DNA of 63,143 bases, taken from positions 1-63,143 of the forward strand of contig CAJUHX010000007.1 of assembly GCA_910586455.1 (NCBI GenBank), in the 5' to 3' direction. The notes beneath the pieces are model-generated. The model saw only the letters and a program-made list of their open reading frames with translations, ran no database searches and was not told where the DNA came from. Shown here one piece after another: positions 25,198 to 34,831 of the stretch; positions within the stretch are counted from its first letter, which is position 1, and every line of letters begins with the position of its first letter. Both the position numbers and the translations under genes were made by a program. The stretch is from an uncultured Muribaculaceae bacterium. GTDB lineage: Bacteria; Bacteroidota; Bacteroidia; Bacteroidales; Muribaculaceae.

Positions 25198-25478
25198 CAT
25201 GCAAAAAAAGGCATAAAGCAACACTTGAATTTTGGTTATGAGGGAGGTGCGTTACTGTGAAGTAGCGCACTTTCGTTATGTGCGCAGTTGCGGCCTTATG
25301 GTTGCTGATTGAATCCGACAGCAGGCTTCGAACTTATAAAATAAATAAAATATCAACTCAAAATTTGGTTACTACAAAAATTGTTTGTAATTTAGTGGAA
25401 ATATCTAAAACCGCATTGGGGCGAAACGACATACGCCCGACATAATACCGTAGGAAACAAATCTCTAACATAAACACA
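25198..25478 (+). other. Long 5' leader of the glycogen operon
   Basis: About 280 bases separate the predicted transcription start from the first codon, far more than the 10-70 base leaders elsewhere in the window. The leader holds a hairpin with GTGCG..TACT / AGTA..CGCAC (about 25247-25270), a smaller GGGCG / CGCCC stem near 25420-25435, and A-rich sequence before the ATG. No known riboswitch consensus was recognised and no convincing short ORF is present. Confidence 0.4.
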
Positions 25479-27428
25479 ATGAGCTATCTGAAATTTGATA
25501 AGAATCTGCTTATCAACCTTGACCAGTCGTTGCCCAAAGAGATGTTGCGAACAAACATGAGTGGCGCATACCACTGCACCACTCTGCCCGGATGCAACAC
25601 CCGCAAGCAACACGGACTGCTGGTAATTCCCATCAAGGAGCTCGGCAACAAACCATACGTGATGCTGTCGAGCCTCGACGAAACCGTGATTCAGCATGGC
25701 GCGCCTTTCAATCTGGGCCTTCACCGTTATCAAGGCGGCGTTTACAGCCCTAACGGACACAAATATATCCGCGAATTCGATTGCGAAAGTGTGCCCCGCA
25801 TGACATACCGCGTGGGCGGTGTGATTCTTACTAAAGAAAAAGTTTTCATCTCACACGAAAACCGTATTCTCATCCGATACACTCTCGTTGAAGCACACTC
25901 CCCCACAACACTGCGGTTCAAGCCATTTCTGGCATTCCGCGAAAGCAACAGCCTGTGCGTGGCGAACGATGCCGTAAACCGCGAAATCGACCAGGTCGAC
26001 AACGGTATCGGCTCCTGTCTGTATCCGGGTTTCCCCACTCTGTACATGCAGTTCAGCCGCAAGCCCGTGTGGGTCGACGAGCCCAACTGGTACAACGGCA
26101 TAGAGTACATAAAGGACATGGAGCGCGGTGTGCCTTACTGCGAGGACCTGTGGGTGCCCGGCTACTTTGAAATCCCCATCAAAAAGGGTGAGTCGATAAT
26201 CTTCTCGGCCGGTGTTGAGCCTGTAAAACCACGCTCACTGGCCAAGATGTACGACAACGAGGTAACCACCCGCACCCCGCGTTCATCGTTCTTCAACTGT
26301 CTGAAAAACTCTGCCAAGCAGTTCTATGCAAAGGACGGCAAGGACATGTACGTGATAAGCGGCTTTCCGTGGGGTGTAGTGCTGGCACGCAACACATTCA
26401 TGGCTCTGCCGGGCCTTACACTCGCTATTGACCACCGCTCCGACTTTGAGGCCATAATGGACACCGCTTCGGCTGCTCTGCAGCGCTTTATGGTCGACGG
26501 ACAGACCGATGAACGTATTGCCGGTATCGACCTGCCCGACATACCGCTGTGGTGCGTATGGGCGCTACAGCAGTACGCCAAGTCTGCCGGCATGCAGAAA
26601 GCACGTGAAAAATACGGACGTCTGGCTATGGAAATCGTGGACTACATACTCGCCGACCGACATCCGAACCTCAGTGTCGACCCCGCAAGCGGTCTGCTCG
26701 AAACCGACGGTTCGCGCGGCCCGGTGTCGTGGATGAACTCAGTAATCGACGGACGCCCCGTGGTTTACCGCAGCGGACGTCTGGTAGAGTTCAACGCGCT
26801 GTGGTATAACGCGCTGGGCTTTGTACTCGCCCTCACCGAGGGCTGGGAGCAGGCCGACCCCGCACGCCGCGAGAGCTGGCAGGAAGAATTCGACAAGATG
26901 GCACAGCCATTCGTCGATACCTTCCTCAACGATGCCGGCTACCTCTACGACTGGGTCGAAGCCAACTATGCCGAACCCTCCGTACGCCCCAACATGGCAG
27001 TGGCCATTGGCCTGGACTACTCGCCCCTGACACGTCGCCAGCGCAAGACAGTGCTCGACGTGGTGACCCGCGAGCTGCTCACTCCCAAGGGGCTGCGCAC
27101 ACTCTCGCCCAAGAGCTACGGCTACCGTCCGGCTTACCTGGGCTCGCCCCGTGAACGCGAGGAAGCGCTGCATCAGGGCCCCTCACGCCCGTGGCTGATG
27201 GGCTTCTACGCCGACGCCTATCTGAAAGTGTTCGGCATGAGCGGCGTAGGCTACATCGACCGCATGCTCATAGGCTTTGAAGACGACATGGCCACCGGCT
27301 GCATAGGCTCGCTATCGCAGCTATACGACGGCAACCCGCCCTTCAGCGGCCGCGGCGCTGTAAGCCACGCCACAAACGTGGCCGAAGTGTTGCGCACCAT
27401 CCGAACCCTCAAGAAATTTGAATCTTAG
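25479..27428 (+). CDS. Glycogen debranching enzyme (amylo-alpha-1,6-glucosidase family)
   Basis: The 649-residue protein has the N-terminal GDE_N beta-sandwich (about 1-230, including TTLPGCNTRKQHGLLVIPIK and the GVILTKEKVFISHENRILIR strand) and a C-terminal (alpha/alpha)6 catalytic domain with ISGFPWGVVLARNTFMALPG and the RPNMAVAIGLDYSPL segment. It removes branch glucose from storage glucan. No signal peptide is present, so it works in the cytoplasm. It is first of three genes with a glucan glycosyltransferase and a GH57 enzyme, an arrangement known from Bacteroides. Confidence 0.92.
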   Translation: MSYLKFDKNLLINLDQSLPKEMLRTNMSGAYHCTTLPGCNTRKQHGLLVIPIKELGNKPYVMLSSLDETVIQHGAPFNLGLHRYQGGVYSPNGHKYIREFDCESVPRMTYRVGGVILTKEKVFISHENRILIRYTLVEAHSPTTLRFKPFLAFRESNSLCVANDAVNREIDQVDNGIGSCLYPGFPTLYMQFSRKPVWVDEPNWYNGIEYIKDMERGVPYCEDLWVPGYFEIPIKKGESIIFSAGVEPVKPRSLAKMYDNEVTTRTPRSSFFNCLKNSAKQFYAKDGKDMYVISGFPWGVVLARNTFMALPGLTLAIDHRSDFEAIMDTASAALQRFMVDGQTDERIAGIDLPDIPLWCVWALQQYAKSAGMQKAREKYGRLAMEIVDYILADRHPNLSVDPASGLLETDGSRGPVSWMNSVIDGRPVVYRSGRLVEFNALWYNALGFVLALTEGWEQADPARRESWQEEFDKMAQPFVDTFLNDAGYLYDWVEANYAEPSVRPNMAVAIGLDYSPLTRRQRKTVLDVVTRELLTPKGLRTLSPKSYGYRPAYLGSPREREEALHQGPSRPWLMGFYADAYLKVFGMSGVGYIDRMLIGFEDDMATGCIGSLSQLYDGNPPFSGRGAVSHATNVAEVLRTIRTLKKFES

Positions 27429-27443
27429 ACCATCATCCAATAT

Positions 27444-28706
27444 ATGAAAGCTTTAATGTTCGGCTGGGAATTCCCGCCTCATATCCTCGGTGGACTCGGC
27501 ACCGCCTCCTACGGTCTGGTGAAGGGAATGCATGAGTGTGGCGGAATCGACATAAACTTTGTTATTCCCAAGCCTTTCGGCGATGAAGACCGTTCTTTCG
27601 CCAACATCATCGGCGCATCGCAGACTCCGGTGGCCTGGCGCGATGTAAGCCGCGACTACATAGAGTCGCGCATCGGACGCCTTATTTCCCCCGACCTCTA
27701 CTTCGACCTGCGCAACCATATCTACGCAGACTTCAACTACATGCGCACCAACGACCTGGGATGCATCGAATTCTCAGGCCGCTACCCCGACAACCTCATA
27801 GAGGAAATCAACAACTACAGCATCACCGCAGGTGTGATAGCCCGTACCCTCGACTTTGATGTAATCCACTCGCACGACTGGCTTACCTATCCCGCAGGCA
27901 TCCATGCCAAGCAGGTAAGCGGCAAGCCTATGGTAATCCATGTGCATGCCACCGACTTCGACCGCTCGCGCGGCAACGTCAACCCTACAGTATTCAACAT
28001 CGAACGCGACGGCATGCTCCACGCCGACCATATCATTACCGTGTCGAACCTCACACGCCGCACCGTAATTGACCATTATGGCATCGACCCCGCCAAAGTC
28101 ACCACTGTACACAACGCCGTGGTGCCACTGAGCGAAGAACTGCTGAACGTGCAGGTAAACAAGCCCAAAGAAAAAATCGTAACCTTCCTCGGACGCATTA
28201 CCATGCAGAAAGGCCCCGAGTACTTCGTTGAAGCCGCCGCAAAGGTACTCAAGAACAACCACAACGTACGCTTTGTAATGGCCGGCAGCGGCGACATGAT
28301 GGACAAGATGATTGCCCTGGCTGCCGAACGAGGCATCGCCGACCGCTTCCACTTCCCCGGATTCCAGAAAGGCAAGCAGGTGTACGAAATGCTCAAGGCA
28401 TCCGACGTCTACATCATGCCCTCTGTGTCCGAGCCGTTCGGCATATCGCCGCTGGAGGCCATGCAGATGGGCGTGCCCTCGATTATTTCGAAGCAGAGCG
28501 GCTGCGCCGAGATTCTGAACAACGTCATCAAAACCGACTACTGGGACATCGACGCCATGGCCGACGCCATCCATGCCATTATCTCGTATCCGGCCCTCTA
28601 CCGCCAGCTGCGCGAAGACGGCCTCAATGAAGTGGCTCAGATAACCTGGCAGAAAGCCGGACAGAAGGTAATCGACATTTATAACAAGGTATTAAACAGA
28701 CAGTAA
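27444..28706 (+). CDS. Glycogen synthase-like glycosyltransferase (GT4/GT5 type)
   Basis: The 420-residue protein starts MKALMFGWEFPPHILGGLGT, the nucleotide-sugar enzyme opening seen in starch and glycogen synthases, has VIHSHDWLTYPAGIHAKQ in the N-domain, and carries the GT-B C-domain motif SVSEPFGISPLEAMQMGVP with the two family Glu residues. It is shorter than E. coli GlgA (477), as usual for the Bacteroidetes form. It elongates alpha-1,4 glucan from a nucleotide sugar. It lies 15 bases after the debranching gene. Confidence 0.88.
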   Translation: MKALMFGWEFPPHILGGLGTASYGLVKGMHECGGIDINFVIPKPFGDEDRSFANIIGASQTPVAWRDVSRDYIESRIGRLISPDLYFDLRNHIYADFNYMRTNDLGCIEFSGRYPDNLIEEINNYSITAGVIARTLDFDVIHSHDWLTYPAGIHAKQVSGKPMVIHVHATDFDRSRGNVNPTVFNIERDGMLHADHIITVSNLTRRTVIDHYGIDPAKVTTVHNAVVPLSEELLNVQVNKPKEKIVTFLGRITMQKGPEYFVEAAAKVLKNNHNVRFVMAGSGDMMDKMIALAAERGIADRFHFPGFQKGKQVYEMLKASDVYIMPSVSEPFGISPLEAMQMGVPSIISKQSGCAEILNNVIKTDYWDIDAMADAIHAIISYPALYRQLREDGLNEVAQITWQKAGQKVIDIYNKVLNRQ

Positions 28707-28708
28707 AA

Positions 28709-30094
28709 ATGAAAGCAATAAGTTTCAACTTCGAGATACACCAGCCGATGCGCCTCAAACGCTACCGTTTCTTCGACATCGGCAACGACCACTACTACTA
28801 CGACGACTTCCTCAACGACGACATCATTACCCGCCTGGGCCAGCAGAGCTACCTGCCCGCGGCACAGACCCTGCTGAAAATGATTGAGGAGTCGAAGGGT
28901 AAATTCCGCTGTTCGATTTCAATCAGCGGCACTGCCATCGAACAGTTTGAGCAGTATGTGCCCGAAATGATTGATGCTCTGAAAAAACTCGCCGACACCG
29001 GAGCAGTGGAATTTCTGGCCACAACCTACGCACACTCGCTGGCTTCGCTCGCCGACCCCGATGAATTCCGGCAGCAGGTAAAGGTGCAGTGCGAGCGCAT
29101 ACACGAACTGTTCGGCGTCACACCCAAAGTGCTGCATAACACCGAACTCATATACGACGACGAACTGGCCCCGCAGATTGTGGACATGGGCTTCAAGGCC
29201 TGCCTTACCGAAGGCGCAAAGCACATCCTCGGCTGGAAGTCGCCCAACTATGTGTATAGCGCGGCTTCGGCTCCCAAGCTCAAACTGCTGCTGAAAAACG
29301 ACAAACTCTCCGACGACATCGCTGTACGCTTCGCCGACGGTATGTGGACCGAATTTCCTCTTACCGCCGACAAATACATGAGCTGGATTGCTGAAACTCC
29401 CGATGAAGAGCAAGTTGTCAACATCTGCCTCAACATCGAAACCCTCGGCGGCATGCTTCCGGCCAACACCGGCATATTCCAGTTCATGGAGGCACTCCCA
29501 CGCTTCGCTGCCGGCAAGGGCATTGAATTCCTTACCCCTTCGCAGATAGCCCAGAAACTCAAGGCAGTGGATTCACTGAGCGTGGTACATCCTATATCGG
29601 GTGCCGACGAGGCCCGCGACGTATCGGCATGGCTGGGCAACGGACTGCAGAATGAGGCCTTCCGAAAACTCTACTCAGTAGCCGAGCGTGTACGCCTGTG
29701 CGACGACCGCCGTCTGAAACAGGACTGGTGGTATCTGCAGTGTAGCGACCACTTCTACTACATGAGCACGAAGCACTTTGCCGACGGTGAGGCCCACAGC
29801 GCATTCTCGCCCTACGAAACTCCCTTCCAGGCCTTCACAAACTACATGAACGCTCTGTCGGACTTTATTGTGCGTGTCGAGGAGCAGTATCCCCTTTCTA
29901 TCGAAAACGAGGAACTCAACTCTCTGCTGACCACCATCCGCAATCAGGCCCGCGAAATCGAAACCCTCAACAAGGAACTTGGCTCAATGCGTAAGAACAT
30001 CGAGCAGTACGAGGCCCCCGCGCAGGAAGAGGTGGCTCCGGCCAAACCGGCTAAAGCTACAAAGGCCAAAGCTGCGAAAAAGGCCAAGAAATAA
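28709..30094 (+). CDS. GH57 alpha-amylase / glucan-acting enzyme
   Basis: The 461-residue protein starts at once with the GH57 motif KAISFNFEIHQPMRLKRYRF, and has VLHNTELIYDDELAPQI, which carries the conserved Glu (nucleophile region), in the middle. The C-terminal part is helical with a coiled-coil stretch (EIETLNKELGSMRKNIEQYE) and a Lys/Ala-rich tail. GH57 members hydrolyse or rearrange alpha-1,4 or alpha-1,6 glucan; the exact activity is not decided here. It has no signal peptide and lies two bases after the synthase, so it handles intracellular glycogen. Nested repeats begin inside its stop codon. Confidence 0.88.
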   Translation: MKAISFNFEIHQPMRLKRYRFFDIGNDHYYYDDFLNDDIITRLGQQSYLPAAQTLLKMIEESKGKFRCSISISGTAIEQFEQYVPEMIDALKKLADTGAVEFLATTYAHSLASLADPDEFRQQVKVQCERIHELFGVTPKVLHNTELIYDDELAPQIVDMGFKACLTEGAKHILGWKSPNYVYSAASAPKLKLLLKNDKLSDDIAVRFADGMWTEFPLTADKYMSWIAETPDEEQVVNICLNIETLGGMLPANTGIFQFMEALPRFAAGKGIEFLTPSQIAQKLKAVDSLSVVHPISGADEARDVSAWLGNGLQNEAFRKLYSVAERVRLCDDRRLKQDWWYLQCSDHFYYMSTKHFADGEAHSAFSPYETPFQAFTNYMNALSDFIVRVEEQYPLSIENEELNSLLTTIRNQAREIETLNKELGSMRKNIEQYEAPAQEEVAPAKPAKATKAKAAKKAKK

Positions 30095-30273
30095 ACAAGC
30101 TCTAACTCACACAGAGTACGCACAAATATTAGAGCTTGTTTAAAAACTAATGTTAACCTCGGGGTTAACATTAGTTTTTAAACAAGCTCTTAATATAAGA
30201 GATTTTATAAGCAACTTTTTTTGTCTATTTATCAATTTTTCTCTTTGTGTCCCCTGCGTACTCTGTGTGAGTT
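30093..30273. repeat. Nested inverted repeats with a 60-base near-perfect palindrome
   Basis: The core is a 28-base perfect inverted repeat (30131-30158 with 30163-30190, loop TCGG). Outside it an 18-base perfect pair, AACTCACACAGAGTACGC (30104-30121) and GCGTACTCTGTGTGAGTT (30256-30273), encloses the core. A third copy of the arm end, AAACAAGCTCT, at 30093-30103 can compete for AGAGCTTGTTT at 30131-30141. The element lies between convergent operons, so a two-way terminator is the simple reading. The nesting is more than termination needs and may mark a miniature mobile element. Confidence 0.75.
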
Positions 30274-30291
30274 TTTTCAATATTACAACAT

Positions 30292-31533
30292 TCACTGCCA
30301 TTTTATGGTGAAGCGGGTAAGGCCGTCGGCAGGGTCGGTGGCAAGCGAGAACCGCAGTTGATGGCTGTGGAGAATGTCAGAAACCAGCATCAGTCCCAGA
30401 CCGCGGTCGCGGTGCTTGGTTGAGAAAAACGGTGTAAAAATACGCCCTGTGGCTTCAGCACTCAGGCCGGGGCCGTCGTCCTCAACGGTGAGTATGCCGG
30501 TGGCGGTACGGATAGTGATTGTACCCCCGCGGCTGCCGATACTCTCCGCCGAATTCTTTACCAGATTTACCAGCACGCGCTCCATCAGCACCGGGTCGGC
30601 GCTGACCACAGCACTGTCATCGCTTTCAGCACGGAGCTCGATACCATTAGTGCACAATTTTGCCAGCGACGGCAGCAGACGTTCCACAAAAACTTTCAGT
30701 TCAATCGGTTCAGGCTCCGGCTTGGGCAGTTTGGCAACCTCGGCGTATCCTCGGGTGAACAGGTTAAGATTCAGACAGCTGTTGTGCGCCGCGGCGATGG
30801 CCGATGTCACCACATGGTCGTCGGCGTGCAGTTCCTCGAGCGATTCAAGCACCGACACCACGCTGCCCAGCGAGTTGTTGACCTCGTGCGATATGGTGCG
30901 AACCATTTTGTTGAACACATCTTTCTCGGCCTGTACAATCTCGTCGGTCAGGCGGTCAATCATAAAGAACGGACGGTGGAACCCGCTGTCCATGAAACTG
31001 CGTCGCGAACAGCGCAGAATCTGTGACTCGCCCGGACGGCACACTTCGCTTTGGCCGTCGGCCAGGCGGTTGAGCACCTCCATTACCGACGGTGTTGCCA
31101 TGGCTCGGAATGCACTGTTTGCACTGCTTACGCTGCCGTCGAAGTTACAGATAGCAATGCCAGAGGGCGATGCCTCGATGAGCATGTCGAGGAAGCGGTT
31201 CTGCTCCTCCAGGCGCAGGCGTTCGTGTTTCATGCTGTCCATGAGCCGGTTGAACAGGTTTACCACCCGGTCGGCATCTGTTTGTCCTACTTCGCGCAGT
31301 CGGCTGCTGTAGTCCTGCTCCTGAAGCAGATACATGCCGTTCTGCATAGCATCGAGCGGACGGCGCACCGACCGTAACGACTGCAGCATCAGCAGCATCA
31401 GCACCGCGAAAGCGCACACCCGCCCGGTCAGTCCGTAATCACGCAGGCACAGATAGCCGAAAGCCACGGCCGTAATGGCCATGGCTGCAAACCAGAAGCG
31501 GTATGACGGTCGTTTGAACTTTAACTTCTTCAT
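30292..31533 (-). CDS. Sensor histidine kinase of the efflux operon
   Basis: The 413-residue protein has two N-terminal membrane helices (about 13-30 and 38-53) with almost no periplasmic loop, a HAMP-like linker, a PAS-like domain (about 115-165, MLIEASPSGIAICNFDGSVS), the phospho-acceptor His216 in RTISHEVNNSLGSV, and a HATPase domain with the N box LVNLVKNSAESIGS and G boxes VEDDGPGL and RGLGLMLV. The kinase core is of the NtrB-like HEVNN type. Its start overlaps the response regulator stop by four bases. The short loop suggests it senses within or near the membrane. Confidence 0.9.
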   Translation of the reverse strand: MKKLKFKRPSYRFWFAAMAITAVAFGYLCLRDYGLTGRVCAFAVLMLLMLQSLRSVRRPLDAMQNGMYLLQEQDYSSRLREVGQTDADRVVNLFNRLMDSMKHERLRLEEQNRFLDMLIEASPSGIAICNFDGSVSSANSAFRAMATPSVMEVLNRLADGQSEVCRPGESQILRCSRRSFMDSGFHRPFFMIDRLTDEIVQAEKDVFNKMVRTISHEVNNSLGSVVSVLESLEELHADDHVVTSAIAAAHNSCLNLNLFTRGYAEVAKLPKPEPEPIELKVFVERLLPSLAKLCTNGIELRAESDDSAVVSADPVLMERVLVNLVKNSAESIGSRGGTITIRTATGILTVEDDGPGLSAEATGRIFTPFFSTKHRDRGLGLMLVSDILHSHQLRFSLATDPADGLTRFTIKWQ

Positions 31534-32060
31534 AATCCGAGTTTTTCGATTTTACGGTACAGGGCCTGGCGGCTTATGCCCAGGTCTTGAGCCGCCTGAC
31601 GCATATTGCCGTCGGCATTGCGCAGGGCCTGCAATATAGTCCGGCGCTCCACTTCCTCCAGAGTAGGCTGGCGTTGAATCTCAGCCTCAGCTTCAGCTTT
31701 GGCGAGCGAGGCGCGTATTTTAGCCAGCAGGTCGCGGTTATTCCATGGTTTCGACAGAAAGTCCACGGCCCCGTAGTTCATGCCCTCCACGGCCAGCGGT
31801 ATGGTGCCCCAGGCCGAAATCAGAATCACAGGTACGTCGGGGCTTAGAATCTTGATTTTACGCAACAGTTCGATGCCGTCGCGTCCGTCGGTCACCTGAC
31901 GCAGGTTCATGTCAAGAATTACCAGCCTCACGCCTCCGGCGCGAACGGCCGCCAGAGCCGCGTCGGCGGTGCCCACCGCAGTGTAATCCATGCGGGCCAC
32001 CTTAAGCATGAGTCCTAACGACTCGCGTACGGCGCTGTCGTCGTCAATTATCAGTATCAT
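31530..32060 (-). CDS. Response regulator: receiver plus Fis-type HTH, no AAA+ domain
   Basis: The 176-residue protein has a receiver domain with IDDDS, the phospho-acceptor Asp50 in LVILDMNLRQ, and the Lys in VDFLSKPWNN, then a C-terminal Fis helix-turn-helix (MRQAAQDLGISRQALYRKIE). The sigma-54-activating AAA+ module usually between these domains is absent, giving a compact RegA/ActR-like layout. It therefore probably does not drive sigma-54 promoters. A TATCTTTG box (32072-32065) lies only five bases before the ATG, which would give a leaderless message. It follows tolC and precedes the kinase. Confidence 0.9.
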   Translation of the reverse strand: MILIIDDDSAVRESLGLMLKVARMDYTAVGTADAALAAVRAGGVRLVILDMNLRQVTDGRDGIELLRKIKILSPDVPVILISAWGTIPLAVEGMNYGAVDFLSKPWNNRDLLAKIRASLAKAEAEAEIQRQPTLEEVERRTILQALRNADGNMRQAAQDLGISRQALYRKIEKLGL

Positions 32061-32095
32061 AGCGCAAAGATAGTAATTTTTATTGGAGTGGAGGA

Positions 32096-33571
32096 CTATT
32101 GGAGTTTGAGTATGCGTTCGATGTCGGCGTTGATGTCGCCGTGGTTGAGGTAGTCGTAAAGCGTAAGTGAACGGATCTGGTACCAGTAGCTCCAGAACAG
32201 ATACAGTTCGTTGACGTACCGGCGCAGGGCTGTGTCTTTTTTTGTCTGCGAATCGTTCAGGTCCAGAGTAGAGATGCGTCCGATCAGGTAAGTCTGCACA
32301 TTGGTGTCGTAGCGTTTCAGTGCAATCTCGCTGGCCCGTGTGGCTATATTCAGTTGCGACTGCTGGTTGCAGAAGCGCTCGATAAGGATGAACAGCTCCT
32401 GGTTGAAATTCATTGCCTCGCGGCGCAGGCGGCTTTCAGTTACGCGGCGGTTGCTTTCGGCCACTTTCACCTGACCGCGGCGTTTGCCCCAGTCGAGCAG
32501 CGGTATGCTTACGCCTATGCTGGCCACCTGGTTGCTGCGCAGGCGCCGGTAGGCGTCGTTGAACCGGGTGTCGGTACCGGTGTAGCCCACCTGGGCAAAG
32601 AGGTTTATCTCGCGTAGATTGCCCTTGGCCTTGGCTACCTCGTAGTCGGCCTCGAGCTGGCGGCGCATCATGTTCTTGGCAAATTTGTTATTGGCCAGAG
32701 CGCGGTCGAGGGCATCGCTGAAGCTGATGGTCACCTGCGGCACCGAATCGGGTATCAGGGGCACAATCTCCACATCCTGTTCGAGGTCGAGGAAGCTGCG
32801 CAGGTTGAACATATCGGCTTTCTGCGTGCTCAGGCAGTCGGTATGCGCGCTGCGTGCGTCGAGCAGGTTCAGTTCCATCTGCAGCAGGTCGTTCTCGCTT
32901 ATCTGGCCCATTTCGCGTTTTTCCTGCGCCACGATGTAGAGCTTTTCGGCGTTGGAGAGGTTCTGTTCGGCAATCGACAGGTTTTCGCAGCTCAGCAGCA
33001 GCGAGAAATAATACTGCACCGCCAGACGGCTCACATCCTCGGTGGCGCTCAGGAAGGCTGCCTTGGCCTCGGAGTAGCGCACCGGCTCGATGCGTGCGCT
33101 CCAGCGCATGTGGTTGGTGCCGAATATAGGCTGGTTGATGGTCAGGGCTATGGGTATGCTCATAAAGCGGTTCGAGGCATTGCTGCCGAACTGTCGCAGA
33201 TAGTCGAGCGATGTGCTCAGACTGACCGTACCGCCGGTTAGCCGCACATTCTGAGTCAGCGACAGTTTGCCCTGCGCCTCCAGATAATTGTTGGCTACAA
33301 AACTGTAGTTGCCCAGTTCGTTCATATAGGCGCTGTACTGCTTTGAATATCGCGGCAGAGTAGCCTCGAAGCGTAGTTCGGGCAGCTGGTCGGCGCGGTA
33401 GCTGCGCCACTCCCAGTAGGCGGTGCGCAGTTCGTCGAGAGCCTCGGCTGCGTCGACGCTGCGCACGCGGGCCAGCGCTATGGCCTCGTCGAGGCTCATA
33501 GGCAAGCTGCGTGCCATAGCGCTGCTGGCGTTCAGGCATAGTATAAAAAGTATGAAAAGCTGTCGGTACAT
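32096..33571 (-). CDS. TolC-family outer-membrane efflux protein
   Basis: The 491-residue protein has a signal peptide (MYRQLFILFILCLNASSAMA) and two TolC repeats, each with long coiled-coil helices and a barrel segment (SLTQNVRLTGGTVSLST; QVGYTGTDTRFNDAYRRLRS; GVSIPLLDWGKRRGQV). It forms a trimeric outer-membrane duct. The frame is open 60 codons further upstream, but that part overlaps the permease gene and is low in coding character, while the ATG at 33571 starts a clean signal peptide. It sits between the permeases and the two-component genes. Confidence 0.9.
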   Translation of the reverse strand: MYRQLFILFILCLNASSAMARSLPMSLDEAIALARVRSVDAAEALDELRTAYWEWRSYRADQLPELRFEATLPRYSKQYSAYMNELGNYSFVANNYLEAQGKLSLTQNVRLTGGTVSLSTSLDYLRQFGSNASNRFMSIPIALTINQPIFGTNHMRWSARIEPVRYSEAKAAFLSATEDVSRLAVQYYFSLLLSCENLSIAEQNLSNAEKLYIVAQEKREMGQISENDLLQMELNLLDARSAHTDCLSTQKADMFNLRSFLDLEQDVEIVPLIPDSVPQVTISFSDALDRALANNKFAKNMMRRQLEADYEVAKAKGNLREINLFAQVGYTGTDTRFNDAYRRLRSNQVASIGVSIPLLDWGKRRGQVKVAESNRRVTESRLRREAMNFNQELFILIERFCNQQSQLNIATRASEIALKRYDTNVQTYLIGRISTLDLNDSQTKKDTALRRYVNELYLFWSYWYQIRSLTLYDYLNHGDINADIERILKLQ

Positions 33572-33573
33572 GG

Positions 33574-34827
33574 TTATTGGTCTTTCAAAGCTGTGGCGGG
33601 ATTGATTTTCATAGCCCTGCGGGCCGGAAAGTATATGCCGGCCACTTCGAGCAGAGCCATGATGGCGGCGGTTATGCCTATGCCGTAATATGCCCAGACA
33701 CGGGGTATGCCGTTGAACACCACCTCGAATTGGTCGGATGTGATGAACCATACAGCCAGGGCGGCAAACAGCACTGTAGCCATGCCCATAATTATGTAGC
33801 CCTCGCCCCAGAGGCGTGCGCCAATCCGGCGGTCGGTGGCGCCCATAGCCTTGCGTATGGCTATCTCTGCCGTACGCTCCTGAATTCGGAACCAGTAGGT
33901 GCCTAAAAAGCCCAGAAACACCAGTATGATCATGAAAGCCATGATAATCGACATCTTTACCAGCTTTATCTGATAGTGCTGGTGCGAGTTCTCGCGCAGC
34001 TGGCTCACCGGCTCGGTGTCCGAGATATACAGGTTGCCTGCCTTGAGGCGTGCGTTATGCACCCACTCCATGAACTCGCGGTCTGTGCCGGGTTTGAGGC
34101 GAATTATAATCTGATGCGGAAATTCATTGGCGCCCGGCGGTATAATGAATATTCCGTTCCAAGCGGGTTCGAAATCCGAACGGCGCAGATTGTTTACCAT
34201 CACAGGCGATACCTCGGTAGCGTTGCCGTTGCCGTCGACTGCGGTCTTTCCGGCAAAGCGGCCGGGCAGACTAAGGTCGATGTCGTTGATTTCGGCGAAC
34301 GACTCGTCGAAGGTCGATATTATACCTTTGCCGCTTTCGAGTTCGGCCACAATCTGTTCGGTGCTTTCGCCGTTGCTGCCCGTAATCCTCAGAGCCCGGA
34401 TGGTATTGGAGTCCATTACGCGCCGGTTGTAGAAATAGTAGAGGGTGTCGGTTCCCTCGGTTATCTTGAGATTGTTGCCCAGAAAACTATAGTTGTAGGG
34501 CAGGGCATTAGTTCCGGTACCGGCAGTTTCTACACACGGATTCTGGCGTATCTGGTTAAGAATGTTGTTGAGGTCGCGTAAGTTTGCCTCGTAGGTTTCT
34601 TCGGGGCTGTATTTTATGTAATTGGGAGCTTCGGGAGGCACTCCGTCGAGGTACGCCACGTACACATCGTTGAAATCGTAGCCACGGCTGGGGTTATAGG
34701 CCCAGAAAAGGATATACAGATTTACGCTGACATACCATACTATCAGGCTTATCAGCAGAAATTCCAGCAGGAGCCATATATTGCTGCGCCATTCGGCGCG
34801 CATTTGTGTAATCAGTTTTCGTTTCAT
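33574..34827 (-). CDS. ABC transporter permease, MacB/FtsX type (second copy)
   Basis: The 417-residue protein has one N-terminal membrane helix (about 18-40), a large periplasmic domain and three C-terminal helices with the FtsX signature IQERTAEIAIRKAMGATDRR. This is half of a MacB-like mechanotransmission transporter without its own ATPase domain. It lies four bases after the other permease. Two different permeases would pair with the single ATPase, a heterodimer. The ATG at 34827 is favoured over one 11 codons earlier because it opens KRKLITQMRAEW before the helix. Confidence 0.9.
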   Translation of the reverse strand: MKRKLITQMRAEWRSNIWLLLEFLLISLIVWYVSVNLYILFWAYNPSRGYDFNDVYVAYLDGVPPEAPNYIKYSPEETYEANLRDLNNILNQIRQNPCVETAGTGTNALPYNYSFLGNNLKITEGTDTLYYFYNRRVMDSNTIRALRITGSNGESTEQIVAELESGKGIISTFDESFAEINDIDLSLPGRFAGKTAVDGNGNATEVSPVMVNNLRRSDFEPAWNGIFIIPPGANEFPHQIIIRLKPGTDREFMEWVHNARLKAGNLYISDTEPVSQLRENSHQHYQIKLVKMSIIMAFMIILVFLGFLGTYWFRIQERTAEIAIRKAMGATDRRIGARLWGEGYIIMGMATVLFAALAVWFITSDQFEVVFNGIPRVWAYYGIGITAAIMALLEVAGIYFPARRAMKINPATALKDQ

Positions 34828-34831
34828 GTGG

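Noticed and set aside
33572..33751. Sixty extra codons before tolC
   Set aside because: They overlap the permease gene, are rich in Arg and His as shadows are, and delay a clean signal peptide.
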